DNA from: Strobilurus pachycystidiatus
Lineage: Eukaryota; Basidiomycota; Agaricomycetes; Agaricales; Physalacriaceae
Reading direction: 5' to 3'
NCBI GenBank assembly: GCA_019915135.1
Contig: JAHLMK010000001.1
Coordinates: 1,054,001 to 1,118,000 of the forward strand
DNA length: 64,000 nucleotides
Positions 43,149-55,590 of this stretch are shown one piece after another. The notes under the pieces were generated by a model that was not told the DNA's origin, did no database searches, and saw only the letters and a list, made by a program, of their open reading frames with translations. Position numbers and translations under genes: made by a program. Within the stretch, counting starts at the first letter, position 1. Each line of letters begins with the position of its first letter.

Positions 43149-43641
43149 GGAGGTCAGAGCTATTTATTACTTATTTTGCGTCGCAGGTGGTTCCTTCTTT
43201 GACGTCTATACCAAGTGACTGGGGGATCGTTTGTCAGTGCCATGTTCGGGCACGGGTTGGGACCAGTACTTATGTTCAGTACTTACAGTCTGTCGAACTC
43301 AGACATTGTTCAGTGTCCTGAAAAGGAATCCCGATTGCCAATCTAGGACTGTTGCCCGCGCCGACCCTTCCTGATTCATAACTTACCACCATCGTCGATG
43401 GTCATTCCCCCGTCTCCCTGTAACTGGTCACTATGGTCAAGCGCGATTCAGTTTGAACCATGTCAAATACATACTTCTATGTGTGCGGTATGTGGCCATT
43501 GTATTCCTGTCACCGAATCCTGTGTAACTGCTGATTTGACAGTGAGATTCATGAGAAGTAGTGACATTTATGACTAGGTTAAGATACCTGGACCCGTGTC
43601 AGCTGATGCAGTAATTACCGCCTCCTCCCACCATCCAAGCA
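43149..43641. other. Intergenic region
   Basis: Contains the F-box 3' end and the promoter of the next gene, with several GTCAG/CAGTTAC words. No gene seen. Confidence 0.5.
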
Positions 43642-45461
43642 ATGGCGTTGCACTCCCCCAACAGCTTTGGTAGCCCGTATTCTGGTCAACTTCTGCCACT
43701 TTGCAGCTTCTGCTGGGCTTACGATTGCCACAGATACCGTCTTTTCCGATGTCGACGACGATGGAGATTGGCTTGGGCACGACATAGCCGTAGAGGCATC
43801 CAGGCGGGAATCTGGGTTACCACCCCAATCGACCGTCGGTGCGCTTTGTTCGTCTGATTCAATCGGGACGTGACTTACATGGCGTGTAGCGTTTCCGTCG
43901 GGCAGCGTCAGTCAGCCCTCTGTTGCCTCAAGCATTCCATCCCCGTTATCCCTCTCGCAGCACTTGAGGGACGAATTTATGAGTCCCTCTTTGCCAGGGC
44001 GGAATCGCGATGCCTTCAACGACAGACTCATTCAACAGATCTCGCGGGCGTCTAGCGCCCAACCGCACTCATCACTCACTGCGGCTACCCTTGCACAGCT
44101 CGATGCTTCTACTACTGCTCCAGTACTCAACGTTCGGACGCTCTCGACACCCACTCCATCCCAGGTGCCTCGAGCACCGCGGATGCAATTCCAGCACCTT
44201 TCTGCCTCTTCGGTCACAACGATTGATGAATATGATAGTATGCAGGGATGGACAGAAGGAGGTCTTTCCCAAACACCAGAGCAAGCCCAGGCTAACGAAC
44301 GGCGCCCGTTTATCAGAGCGCGCCGACGCTCCACGCCTGCAGCCAGCGCACCTCGTATCGCTTGTCAGGATACCGCAACAGGGCAACTTCAATATCAAGA
44401 AGTTGATCTTCAATTGCCCTCAGAGGATGATGACTCGCTGGCGCCCGACCAATGGCGGACGAACCATGCCAAGTTTCTCATAGCGGAGAATATATGTGGC
44501 CCTTGCAGAACGAGTCGACTCATACCGTCGCGTTTTCCAGTAAATCATCTCTTGAGATTTGTGATATTGCTCTGACACCAAGTATTAGATAAAGTGGCCG
44601 TCTGTCGAGCAAACAACCTCGGTGTTGGAGGAAATGAGTGCGCTCACAGAGCCTCCCTCCGAAATCGAGCACCTTCTATCAGTCCGATGCACGACCCAGA
44701 CATGCCACAAGATACATTGCCGCGGCTGTTGGCAGGGCGAGAAGCAGCAACCTGGTTGCCCGCTTCCTACTGGGTGTATCAGACCCGACAGTTGTACGAA
44801 GCGCAGGCTTGTCGCGATTTTCGAGGCCCTTCGAAATTTCGACGATCATTATCTGCGCTTCTGCTCCGGAGACCCTTCAATGCCAGCTCTGCATGCAGTC
44901 ACGTCCTCCAATGCTGGACGTTACTTGGCCCTCCAGCCCTCCCAGTCCACGACTCCCGGACGCATCAGTCGAGGACTGGCTGCATTCGTCCACACACTCC
45001 TAATTGCGGAATTCTACCTTGACCTGGGGCAAAACGGACACGAGGAAAGTAGAGAACTCCCCCCGGCTTTGCGCCAGATACTGGACTTCTCTTTTCTTTC
45101 GCAAGTCATCGAAGAAATTCTGTCGCCCCCCTATACCCGCATCGACTTCTGGATGCCCTATGAACAGGTATTTTGTCTTGTGCTGAGATTCCTTCGCGCT
45201 TATGAGGGGGCTTTCCCGGGCTCACTCAACTTGCAACGATGGGGTTTCCTGTACAGCTGTGGCATCGGGATGTACATGCGTAACGAGGGTGACATAGAAT
45301 GGGCAAGTCCTCTCCAAGCTCGCCCTTCATTTTTCGAAGTCGTCTGGCCCATCTGGGATAGCAATTTCGCAAGAAACCTCTCGAGCGCGAGCGGTGGTAG
45401 TAGTTTCGTTCCCGAGGTCCTGAATTTGTTGATATCTGACTGTTCGATTTCCCACCACTAG
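43642..45461 (+). CDS. Cys-rich (RING/IBR-like) hypothetical protein
   Basis: Four exons (43642-43669, 43707-43869, 43906-44539, 44589-45461) join in frame to 565 aa; intron 2 is only 36 nt, so that border is tentative. The N-terminal half is Ser/Thr/Pro-rich and probably disordered. Cysteines appear at ENICGPC and, about 45 residues later, VRCTTQTCHKIHCRGCW, with more Cys after it. The C/H spacing is reminiscent of a RING/IBR zinc module, so a ubiquitin-ligase role is possible but unproven. The C-terminal 200 residues are helical (LAAFVHTLLIAEFYLDLG, FWMPYEQVFCLVLRFLRAYE). Confidence 0.62.
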
Positions 45462-45563
45462 TCTTTCAAGTTATCCCTCTATATTGTAATAAGTAAATAT
45501 GTCTGTAAAATGGAATGTACATCCTGTCAAATAGCGTGTGTGGGGTTATATTCTATAGATTCG

Positions 45564-48500
45564 TCAGTCAGAACAACAAGAAGAAGAAGAAATGACTAAC
45601 CCGACAGCCTTCATTAACAAGAAGCCGACAGTCGATACAACCTGAAAGATATGAGCATAATGTTCGACAAACGTTGCAATATTCAACACACCAAGGTAGC
45701 GATGATACTGGCTGGGACACCGTTCTTCAGGAAGTCCACATTCGACAAATACAGTTCGCCGAGTTCATTCTCCTGCGTGGCACTGATAGAATCAGGCATG
45801 AGTATCGCATAGGCGAATATGGCGGAAGACCAAAGACTGACGCAGTTTGATTAGGGAACCCAGAAACGGGCATGCCCATTCCAGCAGAGCATATCAGCCC
45901 GGTGATGAAGATGAGCAGATTCTTAGGGCTCCCGGGGAGGCTCGAACCGACCTCTGCGGCGATGGGCACAAGAAGGACACTCGCTATCGTATGGCTGATG
46001 AAGGTTGATATGACCTGAGGAAATGTTCGTCAGACGTCGACCAGTTGAATGAAAGTTGGCATACGAGGACGATAGGTGAGAGAATTAGTACGACGGTATA
46101 GAGGCTGAAACCCTCGACCATATCGCGAATGAGGACGTCCATCACGTCGAGCAGCCCACTGGACATGACCGCTTTACCCAAAGCAATGCCACCCATTGCC
46201 AAGAACACGATCGTCCATGCGAACTGCTCAAAGTCATCCTAACACAACAGCCAGTTAGGTACCAAACCTAAAATAGATAGAACTGGCAAAGACTCACCTT
46301 CTTCAACACGCCTGTCGAAAAGAACGCAATGACTGGGATAAGAGCAATGACACCCATATCGCCAACGACATTCTCAATCTCATGCGCGACACACCACAGC
46401 GCGATGGTCAGCAGACACACAAACGACACCCAATACTGCTTGGCAGTGAACGGCTCCCTCGTCGGGCGAATTGTCTTGATCTCAATGTCACCATCACCAT
46501 CGGGCGACCGCGCAGGACGGTAAGACGCGAGCAGGAGGCCCCAGATCAAGAGAATGGAAATGGCCGACACGGGCAAAGCGACGGCGAACCACTTGCCCCA
46601 GTCTAGTTGGGGATCCATCTCGTGTAGGGCGATAAGGTTCTGAGGAGAAGATATCGGTGAGCTCTGCCCACCGATGTTTGCAGCTAGCGCAATTCCGAGC
46701 TATGGTAAGATTTGAGAAGAGTGTTTCCACTGATGCTGCTGGGTACGTACGATGAGACAAGGCGCGAAGGCGGATTTGGGCGGAAGCGTTCTTAGGATCG
46801 GCTATCACGAAATCATGAGTATACACGCATAGACTGAAGAGGAAAGGCGCACCCGAATGAGCGTGAAACACAAGGTTGGCGCAGCTACATTGCTATTGAG
46901 ATGTCAGCTTGGTGCCGGAATGTGTTCGACTGAACTTACCTTATCCACATGCTCGCGAAGCATGACACACCCATGAATGCCAGAAGGACAGTACTTGGCT
47001 TAGAGCCAGCCAGACTGAGCACCCGGGTGATGAGTATTCGATCGATGTTGGTCTTGCTAAGGCCAGATGATATGGTGAATCCGCCGATCAGAAGCATGAT
47101 GGTCGGTGAAAACATCACAGAGAAGATGTATCTGTGTCGTTGTGAGCATGAGCGGTGGTAAGGTGGAAGAGGACAGCATACTTGGTAGCATCGGGAGGCG
47201 CTAAGCCTTTCTCTCCGTCACGTATTACCCGTAGACAGACCACCAGTAAAGGAACGAGCAAGGAAGTTACGAACAAAGGAATAGCCTGGCTGATATAAGT
47301 CCGGGATTCTCGAAAACAAGTCACAAAAGCACATACCTCGGTCGCCCAAAGGATAGTACAGAAGGTCAGTATTGCTAGACACCGATTTGCTTCCTTCACG
47401 TCAACGATGCTCACGTTGAGCATGACGAGGAACACAATCAACGCTGCAATCATCCACATCAAACGGCGCGTGAGCTTGAACTTGCCCACTGGTGTAGTGA
47501 AGGCTAGTGTCTCCGAGTCCGACTCTTCCTGTTTGACGAGGGAACCGCCAAGCATTGCTGGCTGTCCGTCACCCTCTCCGCGGCGTTCCCGGCCAATCAT
47601 CTGCCGCCAGACGGTGTCGCGCTCCCATGCAATCTTCTCCCGCTGATGCAGTTTCAGCTGCTGGCGCGCCGCATACTTGTCGCCCTGTGTAGTGCACTTT
47701 GTGTACAAGTCCACCAACCGCGCTATACCCTCGTTTAATCTATCCTTGGAAGGAGACGTAAAAGGAACAGCAGGCTCCACAACGTCGTGCATGTATCGGT
47801 CCTTGAGCTCGCTGTATATTATCTTGTCATACCTGCACGCGGTTAATTGGGGGATGAAGCCGAGTATTGAGACGCGTACTTCTTGAGGATTTTCCGGAAT
47901 CCAGAGTAGTTGATCTCGACATAGGAGCGTAGGGATGTGAAGGCAATGTAGAGGGTAGTAATTCGCCGCTTGAAGAGCAGGCGGGTATCGTAGGCGTAGT
48001 TTGTCTTGGCTGTCCATATCGTCTCTGGCGCAGACGAAAGTGTACTGTCCTTCATGAGCTTGATGCGGTTAGCAATCTTGCTGAGTGCACGCTTGGTGCC
48101 GGTGCCTGTGAGGGATGTGGTGCTCTCTTCGAGGTCCCCGGCGTACTCGTCGCTGGATATGCTGTACCTGTGGCCGCGCGGTTCCTCGGGAATGACGCTA
48201 CCGCCTAGACCACGGGCCGTCAGAAGAGATAACGAGGGGAGATAAGGGCTGTCGCGTACTGGGTATAGAGGAGGTGTTGCGGCCATTGGCAGCGCTCGAC
48301 GCGCGCCGCCGCCGTCTTCGCGCAGGGTCGCGACTTCCGGACACGCTGTCGTCGTCGTCGTCATCGTCGTCGTCGACGTCGTCCATGTAGTACCCGCTCT
48401 CAAAGCCGGCGTCCTCCTGCTGCTTGACCATCTCCTCGAGCTCGTGCAGCTCCTCAAAGAGCTCCTTCTCCTGTGCATCGTAGAAGAGGACGATCTTTTT

Positions 48501-48833
48501 GAGCTCCCGATCGAGAAGCGGGATGAAAAGATTGTCGCTGGCCGAGGTCTGGTCGCCGACGAGCGCCGACGTTTCGTTGGCTTCGATGTCGTGGTACGAG
48601 TCGCCGAGTCCGCCGTGGTGTTGCTGCTGCTTCTCCAGCTGGTAGATGAACTTTTTGAGCGTTTCGTAGCTGCGACAGCCTGTCAGTGTTGACGCCCCTT
48701 CCCAAGGTAGACGGCCACGCACGCAATGTACTCGTCCCACCAGTCCGCGACCGCGTTGAACTTTAACGACGAGCTGGCAACGATTAAGCCCACTTGGCCC
48801 CTCTAAGTTGACAGATAGCTACCTGAACTTCAT
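45564..48833 (-). CDS. PHO91: SPX-domain low-affinity phosphate transporter (Pho87/Pho90/Pho91 type)
   Basis: Phosphate transporter with an inositol-pyrophosphate-sensing SPX domain and a DASS-type permease; Pho91 is vacuolar and Pho87/90 plasma-membrane in yeast, and the sequence does not settle which. Start ATG 48831-48833; exon 1 is only 11 nt and splices to give MKFSSSLKFNAVADWWDEYI, a typical SPX start, then AYETLKKFIYQLEK and LDRELKKIVLFYDAQEKELF. An acidic Asp run and Arg-rich linker precede SPX helix KTNYAYDTRLLFKRRITTLY and YSGFRKILKKYDK. The membrane part shows about 11-12 hydrophobic segments with FCTILWATEAIPLF, NVAAPTLCFTLIRPILR and AGMGMPVSGFPNQTA. About ten exons; the end is LMKAVGLV... 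with TGA 45564-45566. Intact as far as seen. Confidence 0.85.
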
Positions 48834-49324
48834 GGCGGGATGGATAGGCTTTAATTCGTAGACTTCTGGTCGGCTCGGGCAGAATGAAAATCGAGGATTG
48901 GAGGAATCCAGGTGGCTCAGACTTGCCTCGACGAAGCCAGCATGTCCCTTGGGTGGTGTTGGCAGGAAGCGAGTCCGTGCGGAGTTATCCGGTCCGGTTC
49001 CGACTTGCTCTATCCCTGCGCTTGGGCTGTTGTGTGCTGGTTTGCCAGTAACCGATGTTTCTGGTCTTTGCGTCAAGGATGACCACATATCATGGTGTGC
49101 CGTGCTGTGTCCGTGCCCGCTCTGGCAATGAATGAACGAACCCGGCCATCTGTTGATCCAAACTGAATGGCCCGAAATCTCCATTGAATTTCAAAACACA
49201 CAGGACGAACTTGCGCGTAAGTCAAAGTCACAACAATTTGTAGATAGAAACATCGGCCAGAGCACCTCAGAAAAGCACACCGGCACATCAAAAGTAATCC
49301 ATTACTGCGACTAAGAACTAGTAA
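48834..49324. other. Region upstream of the phosphate transporter
   Basis: No gene supported. It contains the transporter's promoter and the 3' end of the decayed F-box copy. Confidence 0.5.
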
Positions 49325-50971
49325 CTATGTCAAATCATCAGGCAAAGCAGACTCGGACTCTGTCTGTACCAGTATGGGTCCTGATTTACGCGGAGGATAA
49401 ATGTCGATGATGAGATCCATACCTGCTTCACGCAGTGCCTCCAGACCAACCTCCTCCTCGCCCGTCAAAATCCACTCGTGGTACTGGGATGAGCCCGGCT
49501 CACGCAAGATGCGAGCATCGAGATCAGGCCCAGTTGCCTAACTTATGCAACCGTACAGCAGCATTCCATCGCCGCTGCAATATATCCAGCAACTGGCCCT
49601 CATTGCCAAAGTAGGGAAAGATATGGGAGGTCCTGTGGTCAATAACCACCTTGAACGAGTGAAGACGGGGGAGGAAGGCTGATTTGCTAATGAGTTGATC
49701 ATCTCGATAGTCTCCTTGTCATATCCCAGGCTACCTGGCTCTTCGACGGTCGGATACAACGTTTCAGCTCCGAACGAAAGCTTCTCTAGATTCACAAGGA
49801 GCGGTGCGACCGGGAGGAGAACTAAATCCTGTGCAAGTGAAGAAAATGATGTCTTGCAGCAAATGAGAGTTGTCAGGGAGCGGTAGCTGTTTGAAAATTG
49901 AGCGAGAGGAAGTTTCACAAAAGAGACGAGTGCGCATTTATCGCTGTACTTGATCCATTTGATGATTGCTTCTTCAAGCCGCGGAAGGACAAGGTGGTCG
50001 AGAAGAAAGGAACGTGTGTTCTGAGTTGTGTGATGTGTGGATTCGTGATGAGGGCGGACGAAGGTGGTGTATCATCCACAATGTAACCAATGGGTTCTGT
50101 GACTGAGAGGCTGCGCAGATTGATGCATTTCCTCACACTGTCGAGATATTCCTCTCGGTCGTCAGAGACCACTGGATGTAAAAGCTCTAGGTTGGCGATC
50201 TGATGCCAAGGGAGTTCGAGGGGGTAGAAACCGCAATTGAGCCTGAGAGTGTGAAGACGCGGACAGTCACGGAAGGAGATGGGAGTCGGCCGGTGCATGC
50301 GATATGGAAAAGTCAATGAGAGTTCCTCGAGCAGCGGCGCAGAGGCCGTATTTAGGTACGACGAGAAGTCCTGTGGCTCCAACATGCGCAAATCTGCCCT
50401 TTTCCAGCGTTGAACGGCGGTGGAATGAAGGAGTAAGACGCGATCAAGAGCAGTTCTGCGCCCGCGGTCATACACGAACCTGACGGTCAGTGGATGGACA
50501 CCAGAGCGTCATAATGCCACCGAAAGACGGTGATAGTCCTTTTCGTTCGACCAGTTGTATCCAGGAAACACGACATCGAGATCTGTCCACAGTTTATGAT
50601 TTGCAAGTGCAACAGAGCGCCATTTCGTACATACGGATCGTCCAAGACGCTCCATGCCTGTGCAAGGTGCATAAAGATTTCGTTGAGAATTTCTGTGGGG
50701 AGGTAACGAATGTGTGAAAGCATCTGCTGGTTTCTTGCAAGTTCGCAAGTGTCGTTTCAAGTATTCAAAGATTGGTGGCGAGTGGGGGACGTAGTGATTC
50801 CTGGATACAGAGCCTCTCAGCTTCGGTGGGGGCATTATTCGTCACGGCCAGGGTGCGAATCGCTTCCGGAAATACACGATTTTCCTGGGAGAGGCGATTT
50901 CGTTGTGTTTCTTTGAGAAAAAGCCGACCCATACAAGGATCACAAAATGCTAAGCCTTGTCTGTCATCCAT
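49325..50971 (-). pseudogene. Decayed F-box gene, inverted copy of the one at 41376-43148
   Basis: Blocks of the F-box gene reappear in order but in several frames: MDDRQGLAFCDPCMGRLFLK (from ATG 50969-50971), LPTEILNEIFMHLAQAWSVL, SVALANHKLWTDLDVVFPGY, FRDCPRLHTLRLNCGFYPL, NSYRSLTTLICCKTSF, SLGYDKETIEMINSLA and SSQYHEWILTGEEEVGLEAL. At least three frame changes (near 50730, 50480 and 49920) plus one near 49680 separate them, and the coiled-coil to F-box link is damaged, so no full protein can be made. It is a diverged paralogue, not a recent copy. Confidence 0.8.
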
Positions 50972-51198
50972 AGCGCTTGTCAGGAGTAAGCAGACAGAGC
51001 AATATCTCGAGCATGGGATGTACCTGACGAACCGGGGAATTATTCTCTGGTACATTACACTCCTATACGTGCACAAATGGCGATTATCAGAGGGTGTCCT
51101 GGACTGTTGTGTGTGTTGGTGGTATGGGTGTACGAGGTGACACTGACTGTACAAAGCAAGTCTTGATTAGACTCACAACGATCGATCGGTCCGCCTCA

Positions 51199-51222
51199 AC
51201 CCCGAAGAGGTCACTTCGGGGT
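51199..51222. other. Perfect hairpin 3' of the fucosyltransferase-like gene
   Basis: ACCCCGAAG-AGGTCA-CTTCGGGGT forms a 9-bp stem with a 6-nt loop. It lies about 80 bp beyond the stop of the minus-strand gene ending at 51300, so it may fold in its 3' UTR. Function unknown. Confidence 0.45.
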
Positions 51223-51299
51223 CCCTTTAGGCGACGCCCGACGAGCCAAGGAACGTTGTCTTTCCCCTTCGAAATTCATAAATTGACTCTTATTGCCTG

Positions 51300-52705
51300 T
51301 CATGATTCCCCAAAATAGTCTACAATATTCAACATGTGTTGTCCCATGCCCCACGCAGCCTCTCGTTGAATCGCAATCTGCTGAGTAAAAGAGCTGAATC
51401 AAGCGTCAGTTCACAAATTTGAGAGTTGCTAATGAGTGCCTACCTTCGTCTCCCGCATCCCTCTGCCCCACTGATAAATACGTCTGCACGAATGCCGACC
51501 AGTTTATCCATGATGGCCAAAACGCCCGTATCGATTTCCAAGGTCCCCAGTGCGCTTTCAACATCTCGAACATTGAGCATGGGATCTTGGACCAAGACAT
51601 CCACAGCCTGCGTATGAGCGTCCCCAAAGTCATGGAATGTGCTCGATTTGGGAACGTGAACTTTCTTTCTGCGCAGTGAGAAAGGATAGTCAGTCGCGAG
51701 CCAAACTGTAGTGATGCCGGTGGAGTAAATCGCGTCGAGGAGGGCGTGGGCGCAGGGAAGGAGGGCCGGGGCGGGCACTGTCTCCATACGCCAGTGAACC
51801 ATGACATAGGGCTCTTTCGGAACCATCGTGTCCGCCATACGGACGAGAGCAGGCGCGTAGGGCAGCTGCACGGTCGCCGGGAAGATGGGATGACGCTGGC
51901 TCCAGTTGAGAATGAGTACATCTGCAGATTCATCTTGTAGGACAGCAGTGACGTTGTCCATGTCGACGCGAATCGTTGAAAGCAGCAAGTCGAAGCGTGG
52001 CATGCATTTTGGCAGACGATCCTTTGCCCTCTCCCCAAGCATGACGAGCTTTGCGTTGAGCCGGTCTTCGTCTTCCGCCAACCAGAGAAAATCATCCATC
52101 GTCATAACGTTCTCGAGGCTACTCGTGTCGTAGTAGGTGTCGAATGGATAGTCACGGCACATTCCCAGGCGACTCTGGCCAACATTTGGTAGGACAAGCG
52201 TACGACCGAGGATACGCGCCAACTGGAGGATGTCTAGAAAGTGCATTCGAGCCTTGGATTCTTGTTCGCCAATATTGCCGGGAAGTAGATATTTCTGGTT
52301 GGTTGTCGGAATGCGAGTGACACGAGGCGGCCATGAGTCCTCCACTTTATCTGGTTTTGAAGAGAGCGAGGGAAGGAAGTCGCGATAGATGATGGGAACA
52401 GGAGATGGAGGAGGATGTGGATGAGGATGAGGGGGTTCTGGCAATGGTCCCTCAAGAACAACCTGTTCACGTTTGGCGAGATGGTGCCCTTCCGAGGTTG
52501 GCAGCGGGAATGACAAGACATGAAGGAATGTAATGAACAACAGCGAGACTGCCACGGACAGCGCGATTCCAAGTCCCCGCCGAACGCGTAGCTGCGATAG
52601 AGCAGCCGTGTTTGATGCATGAGCCTTGGCGTCCGAGTCCCTGCTGGGATCTGGACTTGTGTTGGGCGAGTCCGACAGCCGCGTCCGGGAACGAAGAGAG
52701 TTCAT
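51300..52705 (-). CDS. Type II membrane protein, O-fucosyltransferase-like
   Basis: Two exons (51444-52705, 51300-51393) encode 451 aa from MNSLRSRTRLSDSPN. A cytoplasmic Ser-rich tail of about 65 residues is followed by one membrane anchor (IALSVAVSLLFITFLHVLSF) and a Pro/His-rich stem, the layout of Golgi glycosyltransferases. The lumenal domain opens KYLLPGNIGEQESKARMHFL and has LARILGRTLVLPNVGQSRLG, similar to GDP-fucose O-fucosyltransferase-type proteins of fungi; later YVMVHWRMETVP resembles the 'HxR' region, read here as HWRME. The final exon adds QIAIQREAAWGMGQHML. Donor specificity is inferred only from these motifs. Confidence 0.65.
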
Positions 52706-53670
52706 TGAGCGAGCCGTAGAGCCAGGCAGGACGCCAGAAGGAAAGGAAAGATTGAGAAAGAACACAGCCAAGACCGAAATCAACGCCTTGCTACAGCGCG
52801 TCCAGATCTTGCAGTGCGGGGTATTAGGCGAGTGTAAGCGGCGACAAACACAAATGCGCTGTATATCGTTGGTCGGCAAGCCTACGGCAGATCATGATGG
52901 CGGGTGCCGAGATCAAGTCTCTTCCCGCTCGGCGCGCGCTCATGATACTCGCCACCCCCACCGGCAATCGCTTCTCGTTCTTTCCAATGAACGGAGAACA
53001 TCGCCGCCGCCGACATTCGGAGAATATGCACTGCATTGGCCACCTCTGCGCAGTACGCATTTCCATATACTGCTCCAGTCTAAGAGCACCTTAGTCCTTT
53101 TCCGCTAGAATAGCCGCACACCTCCGCGGGGATCATTCCACGCACAACAGGCTCAGCGCGTCACCGGAACGTTCAGCTTGTGGGGCAGTGGGTCACAGCT
53201 TCTTCCAGAGTGCACATTGTGTATGTATAGAAAACATGAACAGTCGGAACCAACTCAGAATGTTTTCAGGGTGCCACAGTTCTGGACCGTGTCCTCCATC
53301 CAATGCGAAAAGTGCCTCTCACGAATGCCGATATTCACGGTTGAATTGGAGATCTCATCTGGAGATATGCAAAGTTGCAGACGAACAGCAATACCCAAAA
53401 TAGAGAAAGCCGGACCCCGACATCTACGAGGAGATAACAACGGTTACAGTATCGGATTTTGTTCATGCGCCAAGTGGCAATAGAAAAGTGTTCTGATGCA
53501 AGAGGAGCCAGGACGGACTCAAAGAACATCGATTAGACCTGGTAGATTCGAATCCACTATACGAAAATTGTATAATATTTTTGGGCGAGTCTTCTGATGG
53601 AGTAAATTTACTCTATTAATCTGCACAGCAATGTCACTATGGGACTATTCGGCAACGCGATGAGAAACAC
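52706..53670. other. Intergenic region
   Basis: Promoter side of the fucosyltransferase-like gene and 3' side of the methyltransferase gene. No coding or structural feature is supported. Confidence 0.5.
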
Positions 53671-55590
53671 TTACATGGGCTCGTTCGCCAACTTGACGTG
53701 GATAGAGGCATGGTTGGGGACACCCTCGACACGATGATACGCGTTCAGGTTCTTGTGGAGGGTGATTTGGTACACCGACGCGCTTCCTTGTCTGTAACAA
53801 TTGTCAGTGACGCGCTTGTGTTGGGAATCAAAGACTTACCGGCTAGTGATCACGCTCCAGGCAAGGAAGAAGACCCAAGTCCTGTACCACCTCTCGCCAT
53901 AGGCGGCAATGACGGCTTCCTTGTTGCTGACCCAGTTCAAGTACCACCGGTGAAGTGTAGCCGAATAATGAACACCAAGGACATCAACGTTCTTGACTTC
54001 GAAATTGGCTTGTTCGAGCTAGAAGAGAATATCAGCATCGCGTTACCTAAACGGAGATGGAGGCGGTTCACCTTGTTGATGACCCAACCAAGAGAGCAGG
54101 AAGCGTCGGCACCTGGGAAGACATACTTGTTCATGAAGATACCCCTGCCGTCAAATCAGCATCATGAACAGCACGAGGCTGCCAGAGGTCGCACCAGTTC
54201 AGATCCTCATATTGCCAGACCTGCCTGAACCCAGCAACTTGGAACACTAAGATACCATCATCGGAAAGCAAGTTGTAGACCTCGTCCAAGAAGGCGGAGT
54301 AGCGGCGGATACCAACATGCTGGAAGAATAGCAATGAGATTCTGTTACGTGGAGGCGAAAAGAAGCATAGGACGTACCTCGGCCATTTCAAGGCAAACGA
54401 TTTTGTCGAAGCTTCCCTTGACATTGGGGATATCACGGTAGTCACAGTTCAAGATACGGGCCTTGTCAGGGGAGATCTGTGAATGCGAGATGAGACGAGA
54501 ATACAGAGCACTAGATGATGGCCTGTACATACACCGTTCTTAGCGATACGCTCTGTTCCGAACTTGGCCTGTTCCTTGGCGAGGGTAACTCCAGTGGCAT
54601 CACATCCGTAGTTCTTTGCGGCATAGGCCGTAAGAGTTCCCCATCCGCAGCCAATGTCGAGAAGCCTGACGAAAAGTAATAATGAGAAGGACTGCACGTA
54701 AAATGGAGAGTCAAGACCGCACCTGTCGGTGGGTTTCAGGTCAAGCTTACTGCAGACGACGGCAAGCTTGTTGTCCTGGAGTTCCTCGAGGGTTTCCTGG
54801 GTCGTGTTGTCAAGTATGATACCAGAGGTGTATATCATGCGCGGTCCAAGGAACCTTGACACATTCGTCAACGAACGGCGTCGGACGTGAAAAACGCGTA
54901 ACAAACCATCCGTAGAAGTCGTTTCCTCCTGTAGAGACGCGTCAGAAGGAGCTGAGGTCGGGTGAGAGGGAGGACATACGGTCATAATGCTCCTGGACCT
55001 GCTCCTGGTCTTGCTCTTGCGAGTGGGAAATGACATCGGGAATAAGCTTCGTGAAGACATGCTTGAACATCTCGAGTGTGAAGGTAAACTTTGCAAAGTC
55101 GTGGCGGTGGTCGAGGGTCTCCAACACGTCGCCTAGGCCATCACTGAGCCTGGGAGCGTGCACAAGAGGGACGCGAGAACACACCTTTGATGTCGATGTG
55201 CCCCTCGAAGAAGGCGTCGTGGAAAACCTGCATGGGAATCTTGTTCTTTCCGTGGTATAGTTTGGCCAGTTCGGGGTCCTTGATGGTGATATACTCCTCA
55301 ATGTCCTTGCCCGGCAATAGCACCTTTTCGTTCTTGCGGGCGCCATACATGGACGCTAGCGTCCAGTAGGCAATGGTGGTGGGGACACCGCTGAGGAGCA
55401 GCAGGAAGAGGTACGTCTTGAAGCCGCCGCGGTTGAAGAGAGGCAAGAACGTCTTGAGGACATAGGGCACGACGAGGACCGCAGCGGCAAGGTGATAGTT
55501 GGAGAAATAGGCGTTGCCCTCTGCGAGACCAGCGAGGGGCGCATTCTTGATGGCTGGGTAGTTCGTCGGCTTGACGGACGTTGACGACAT
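53671..55590 (-). CDS. Sphingolipid C9-methyltransferase
   Basis: Transfers a methyl group from S-adenosylmethionine to C9 of the sphingoid base of fungal glucosylceramides; a membrane enzyme of the cyclopropane-fatty-acid-synthase-like family. The start MSSTSVKPTNYPAIKNAPL (ATG 55588-55590) precedes two membrane helices (YHLAAAVLVVPYVLKTFLPL and TYLFLLLLSGVPTTIAYWTL). The SAM-binding motif LLDIGCGWGTLTAYAAKNYG, VTLAKEQAKFGTERIAKNG, ILNCDYRDIP and FDKIVCLEMAEHVGIRRY follow, then GIFMNKYVFPGADASCSLGW and RWYLNWVSNKEAVIAAYGER. About nine exons with short introns; TAA at 53671-53673. Apparently intact. Confidence 0.9.

Noticed and set aside
53698..54228. 176-codon plus-strand open frame
   Set aside because: It is the antisense shadow of the sphingolipid C9-methyltransferase exons.
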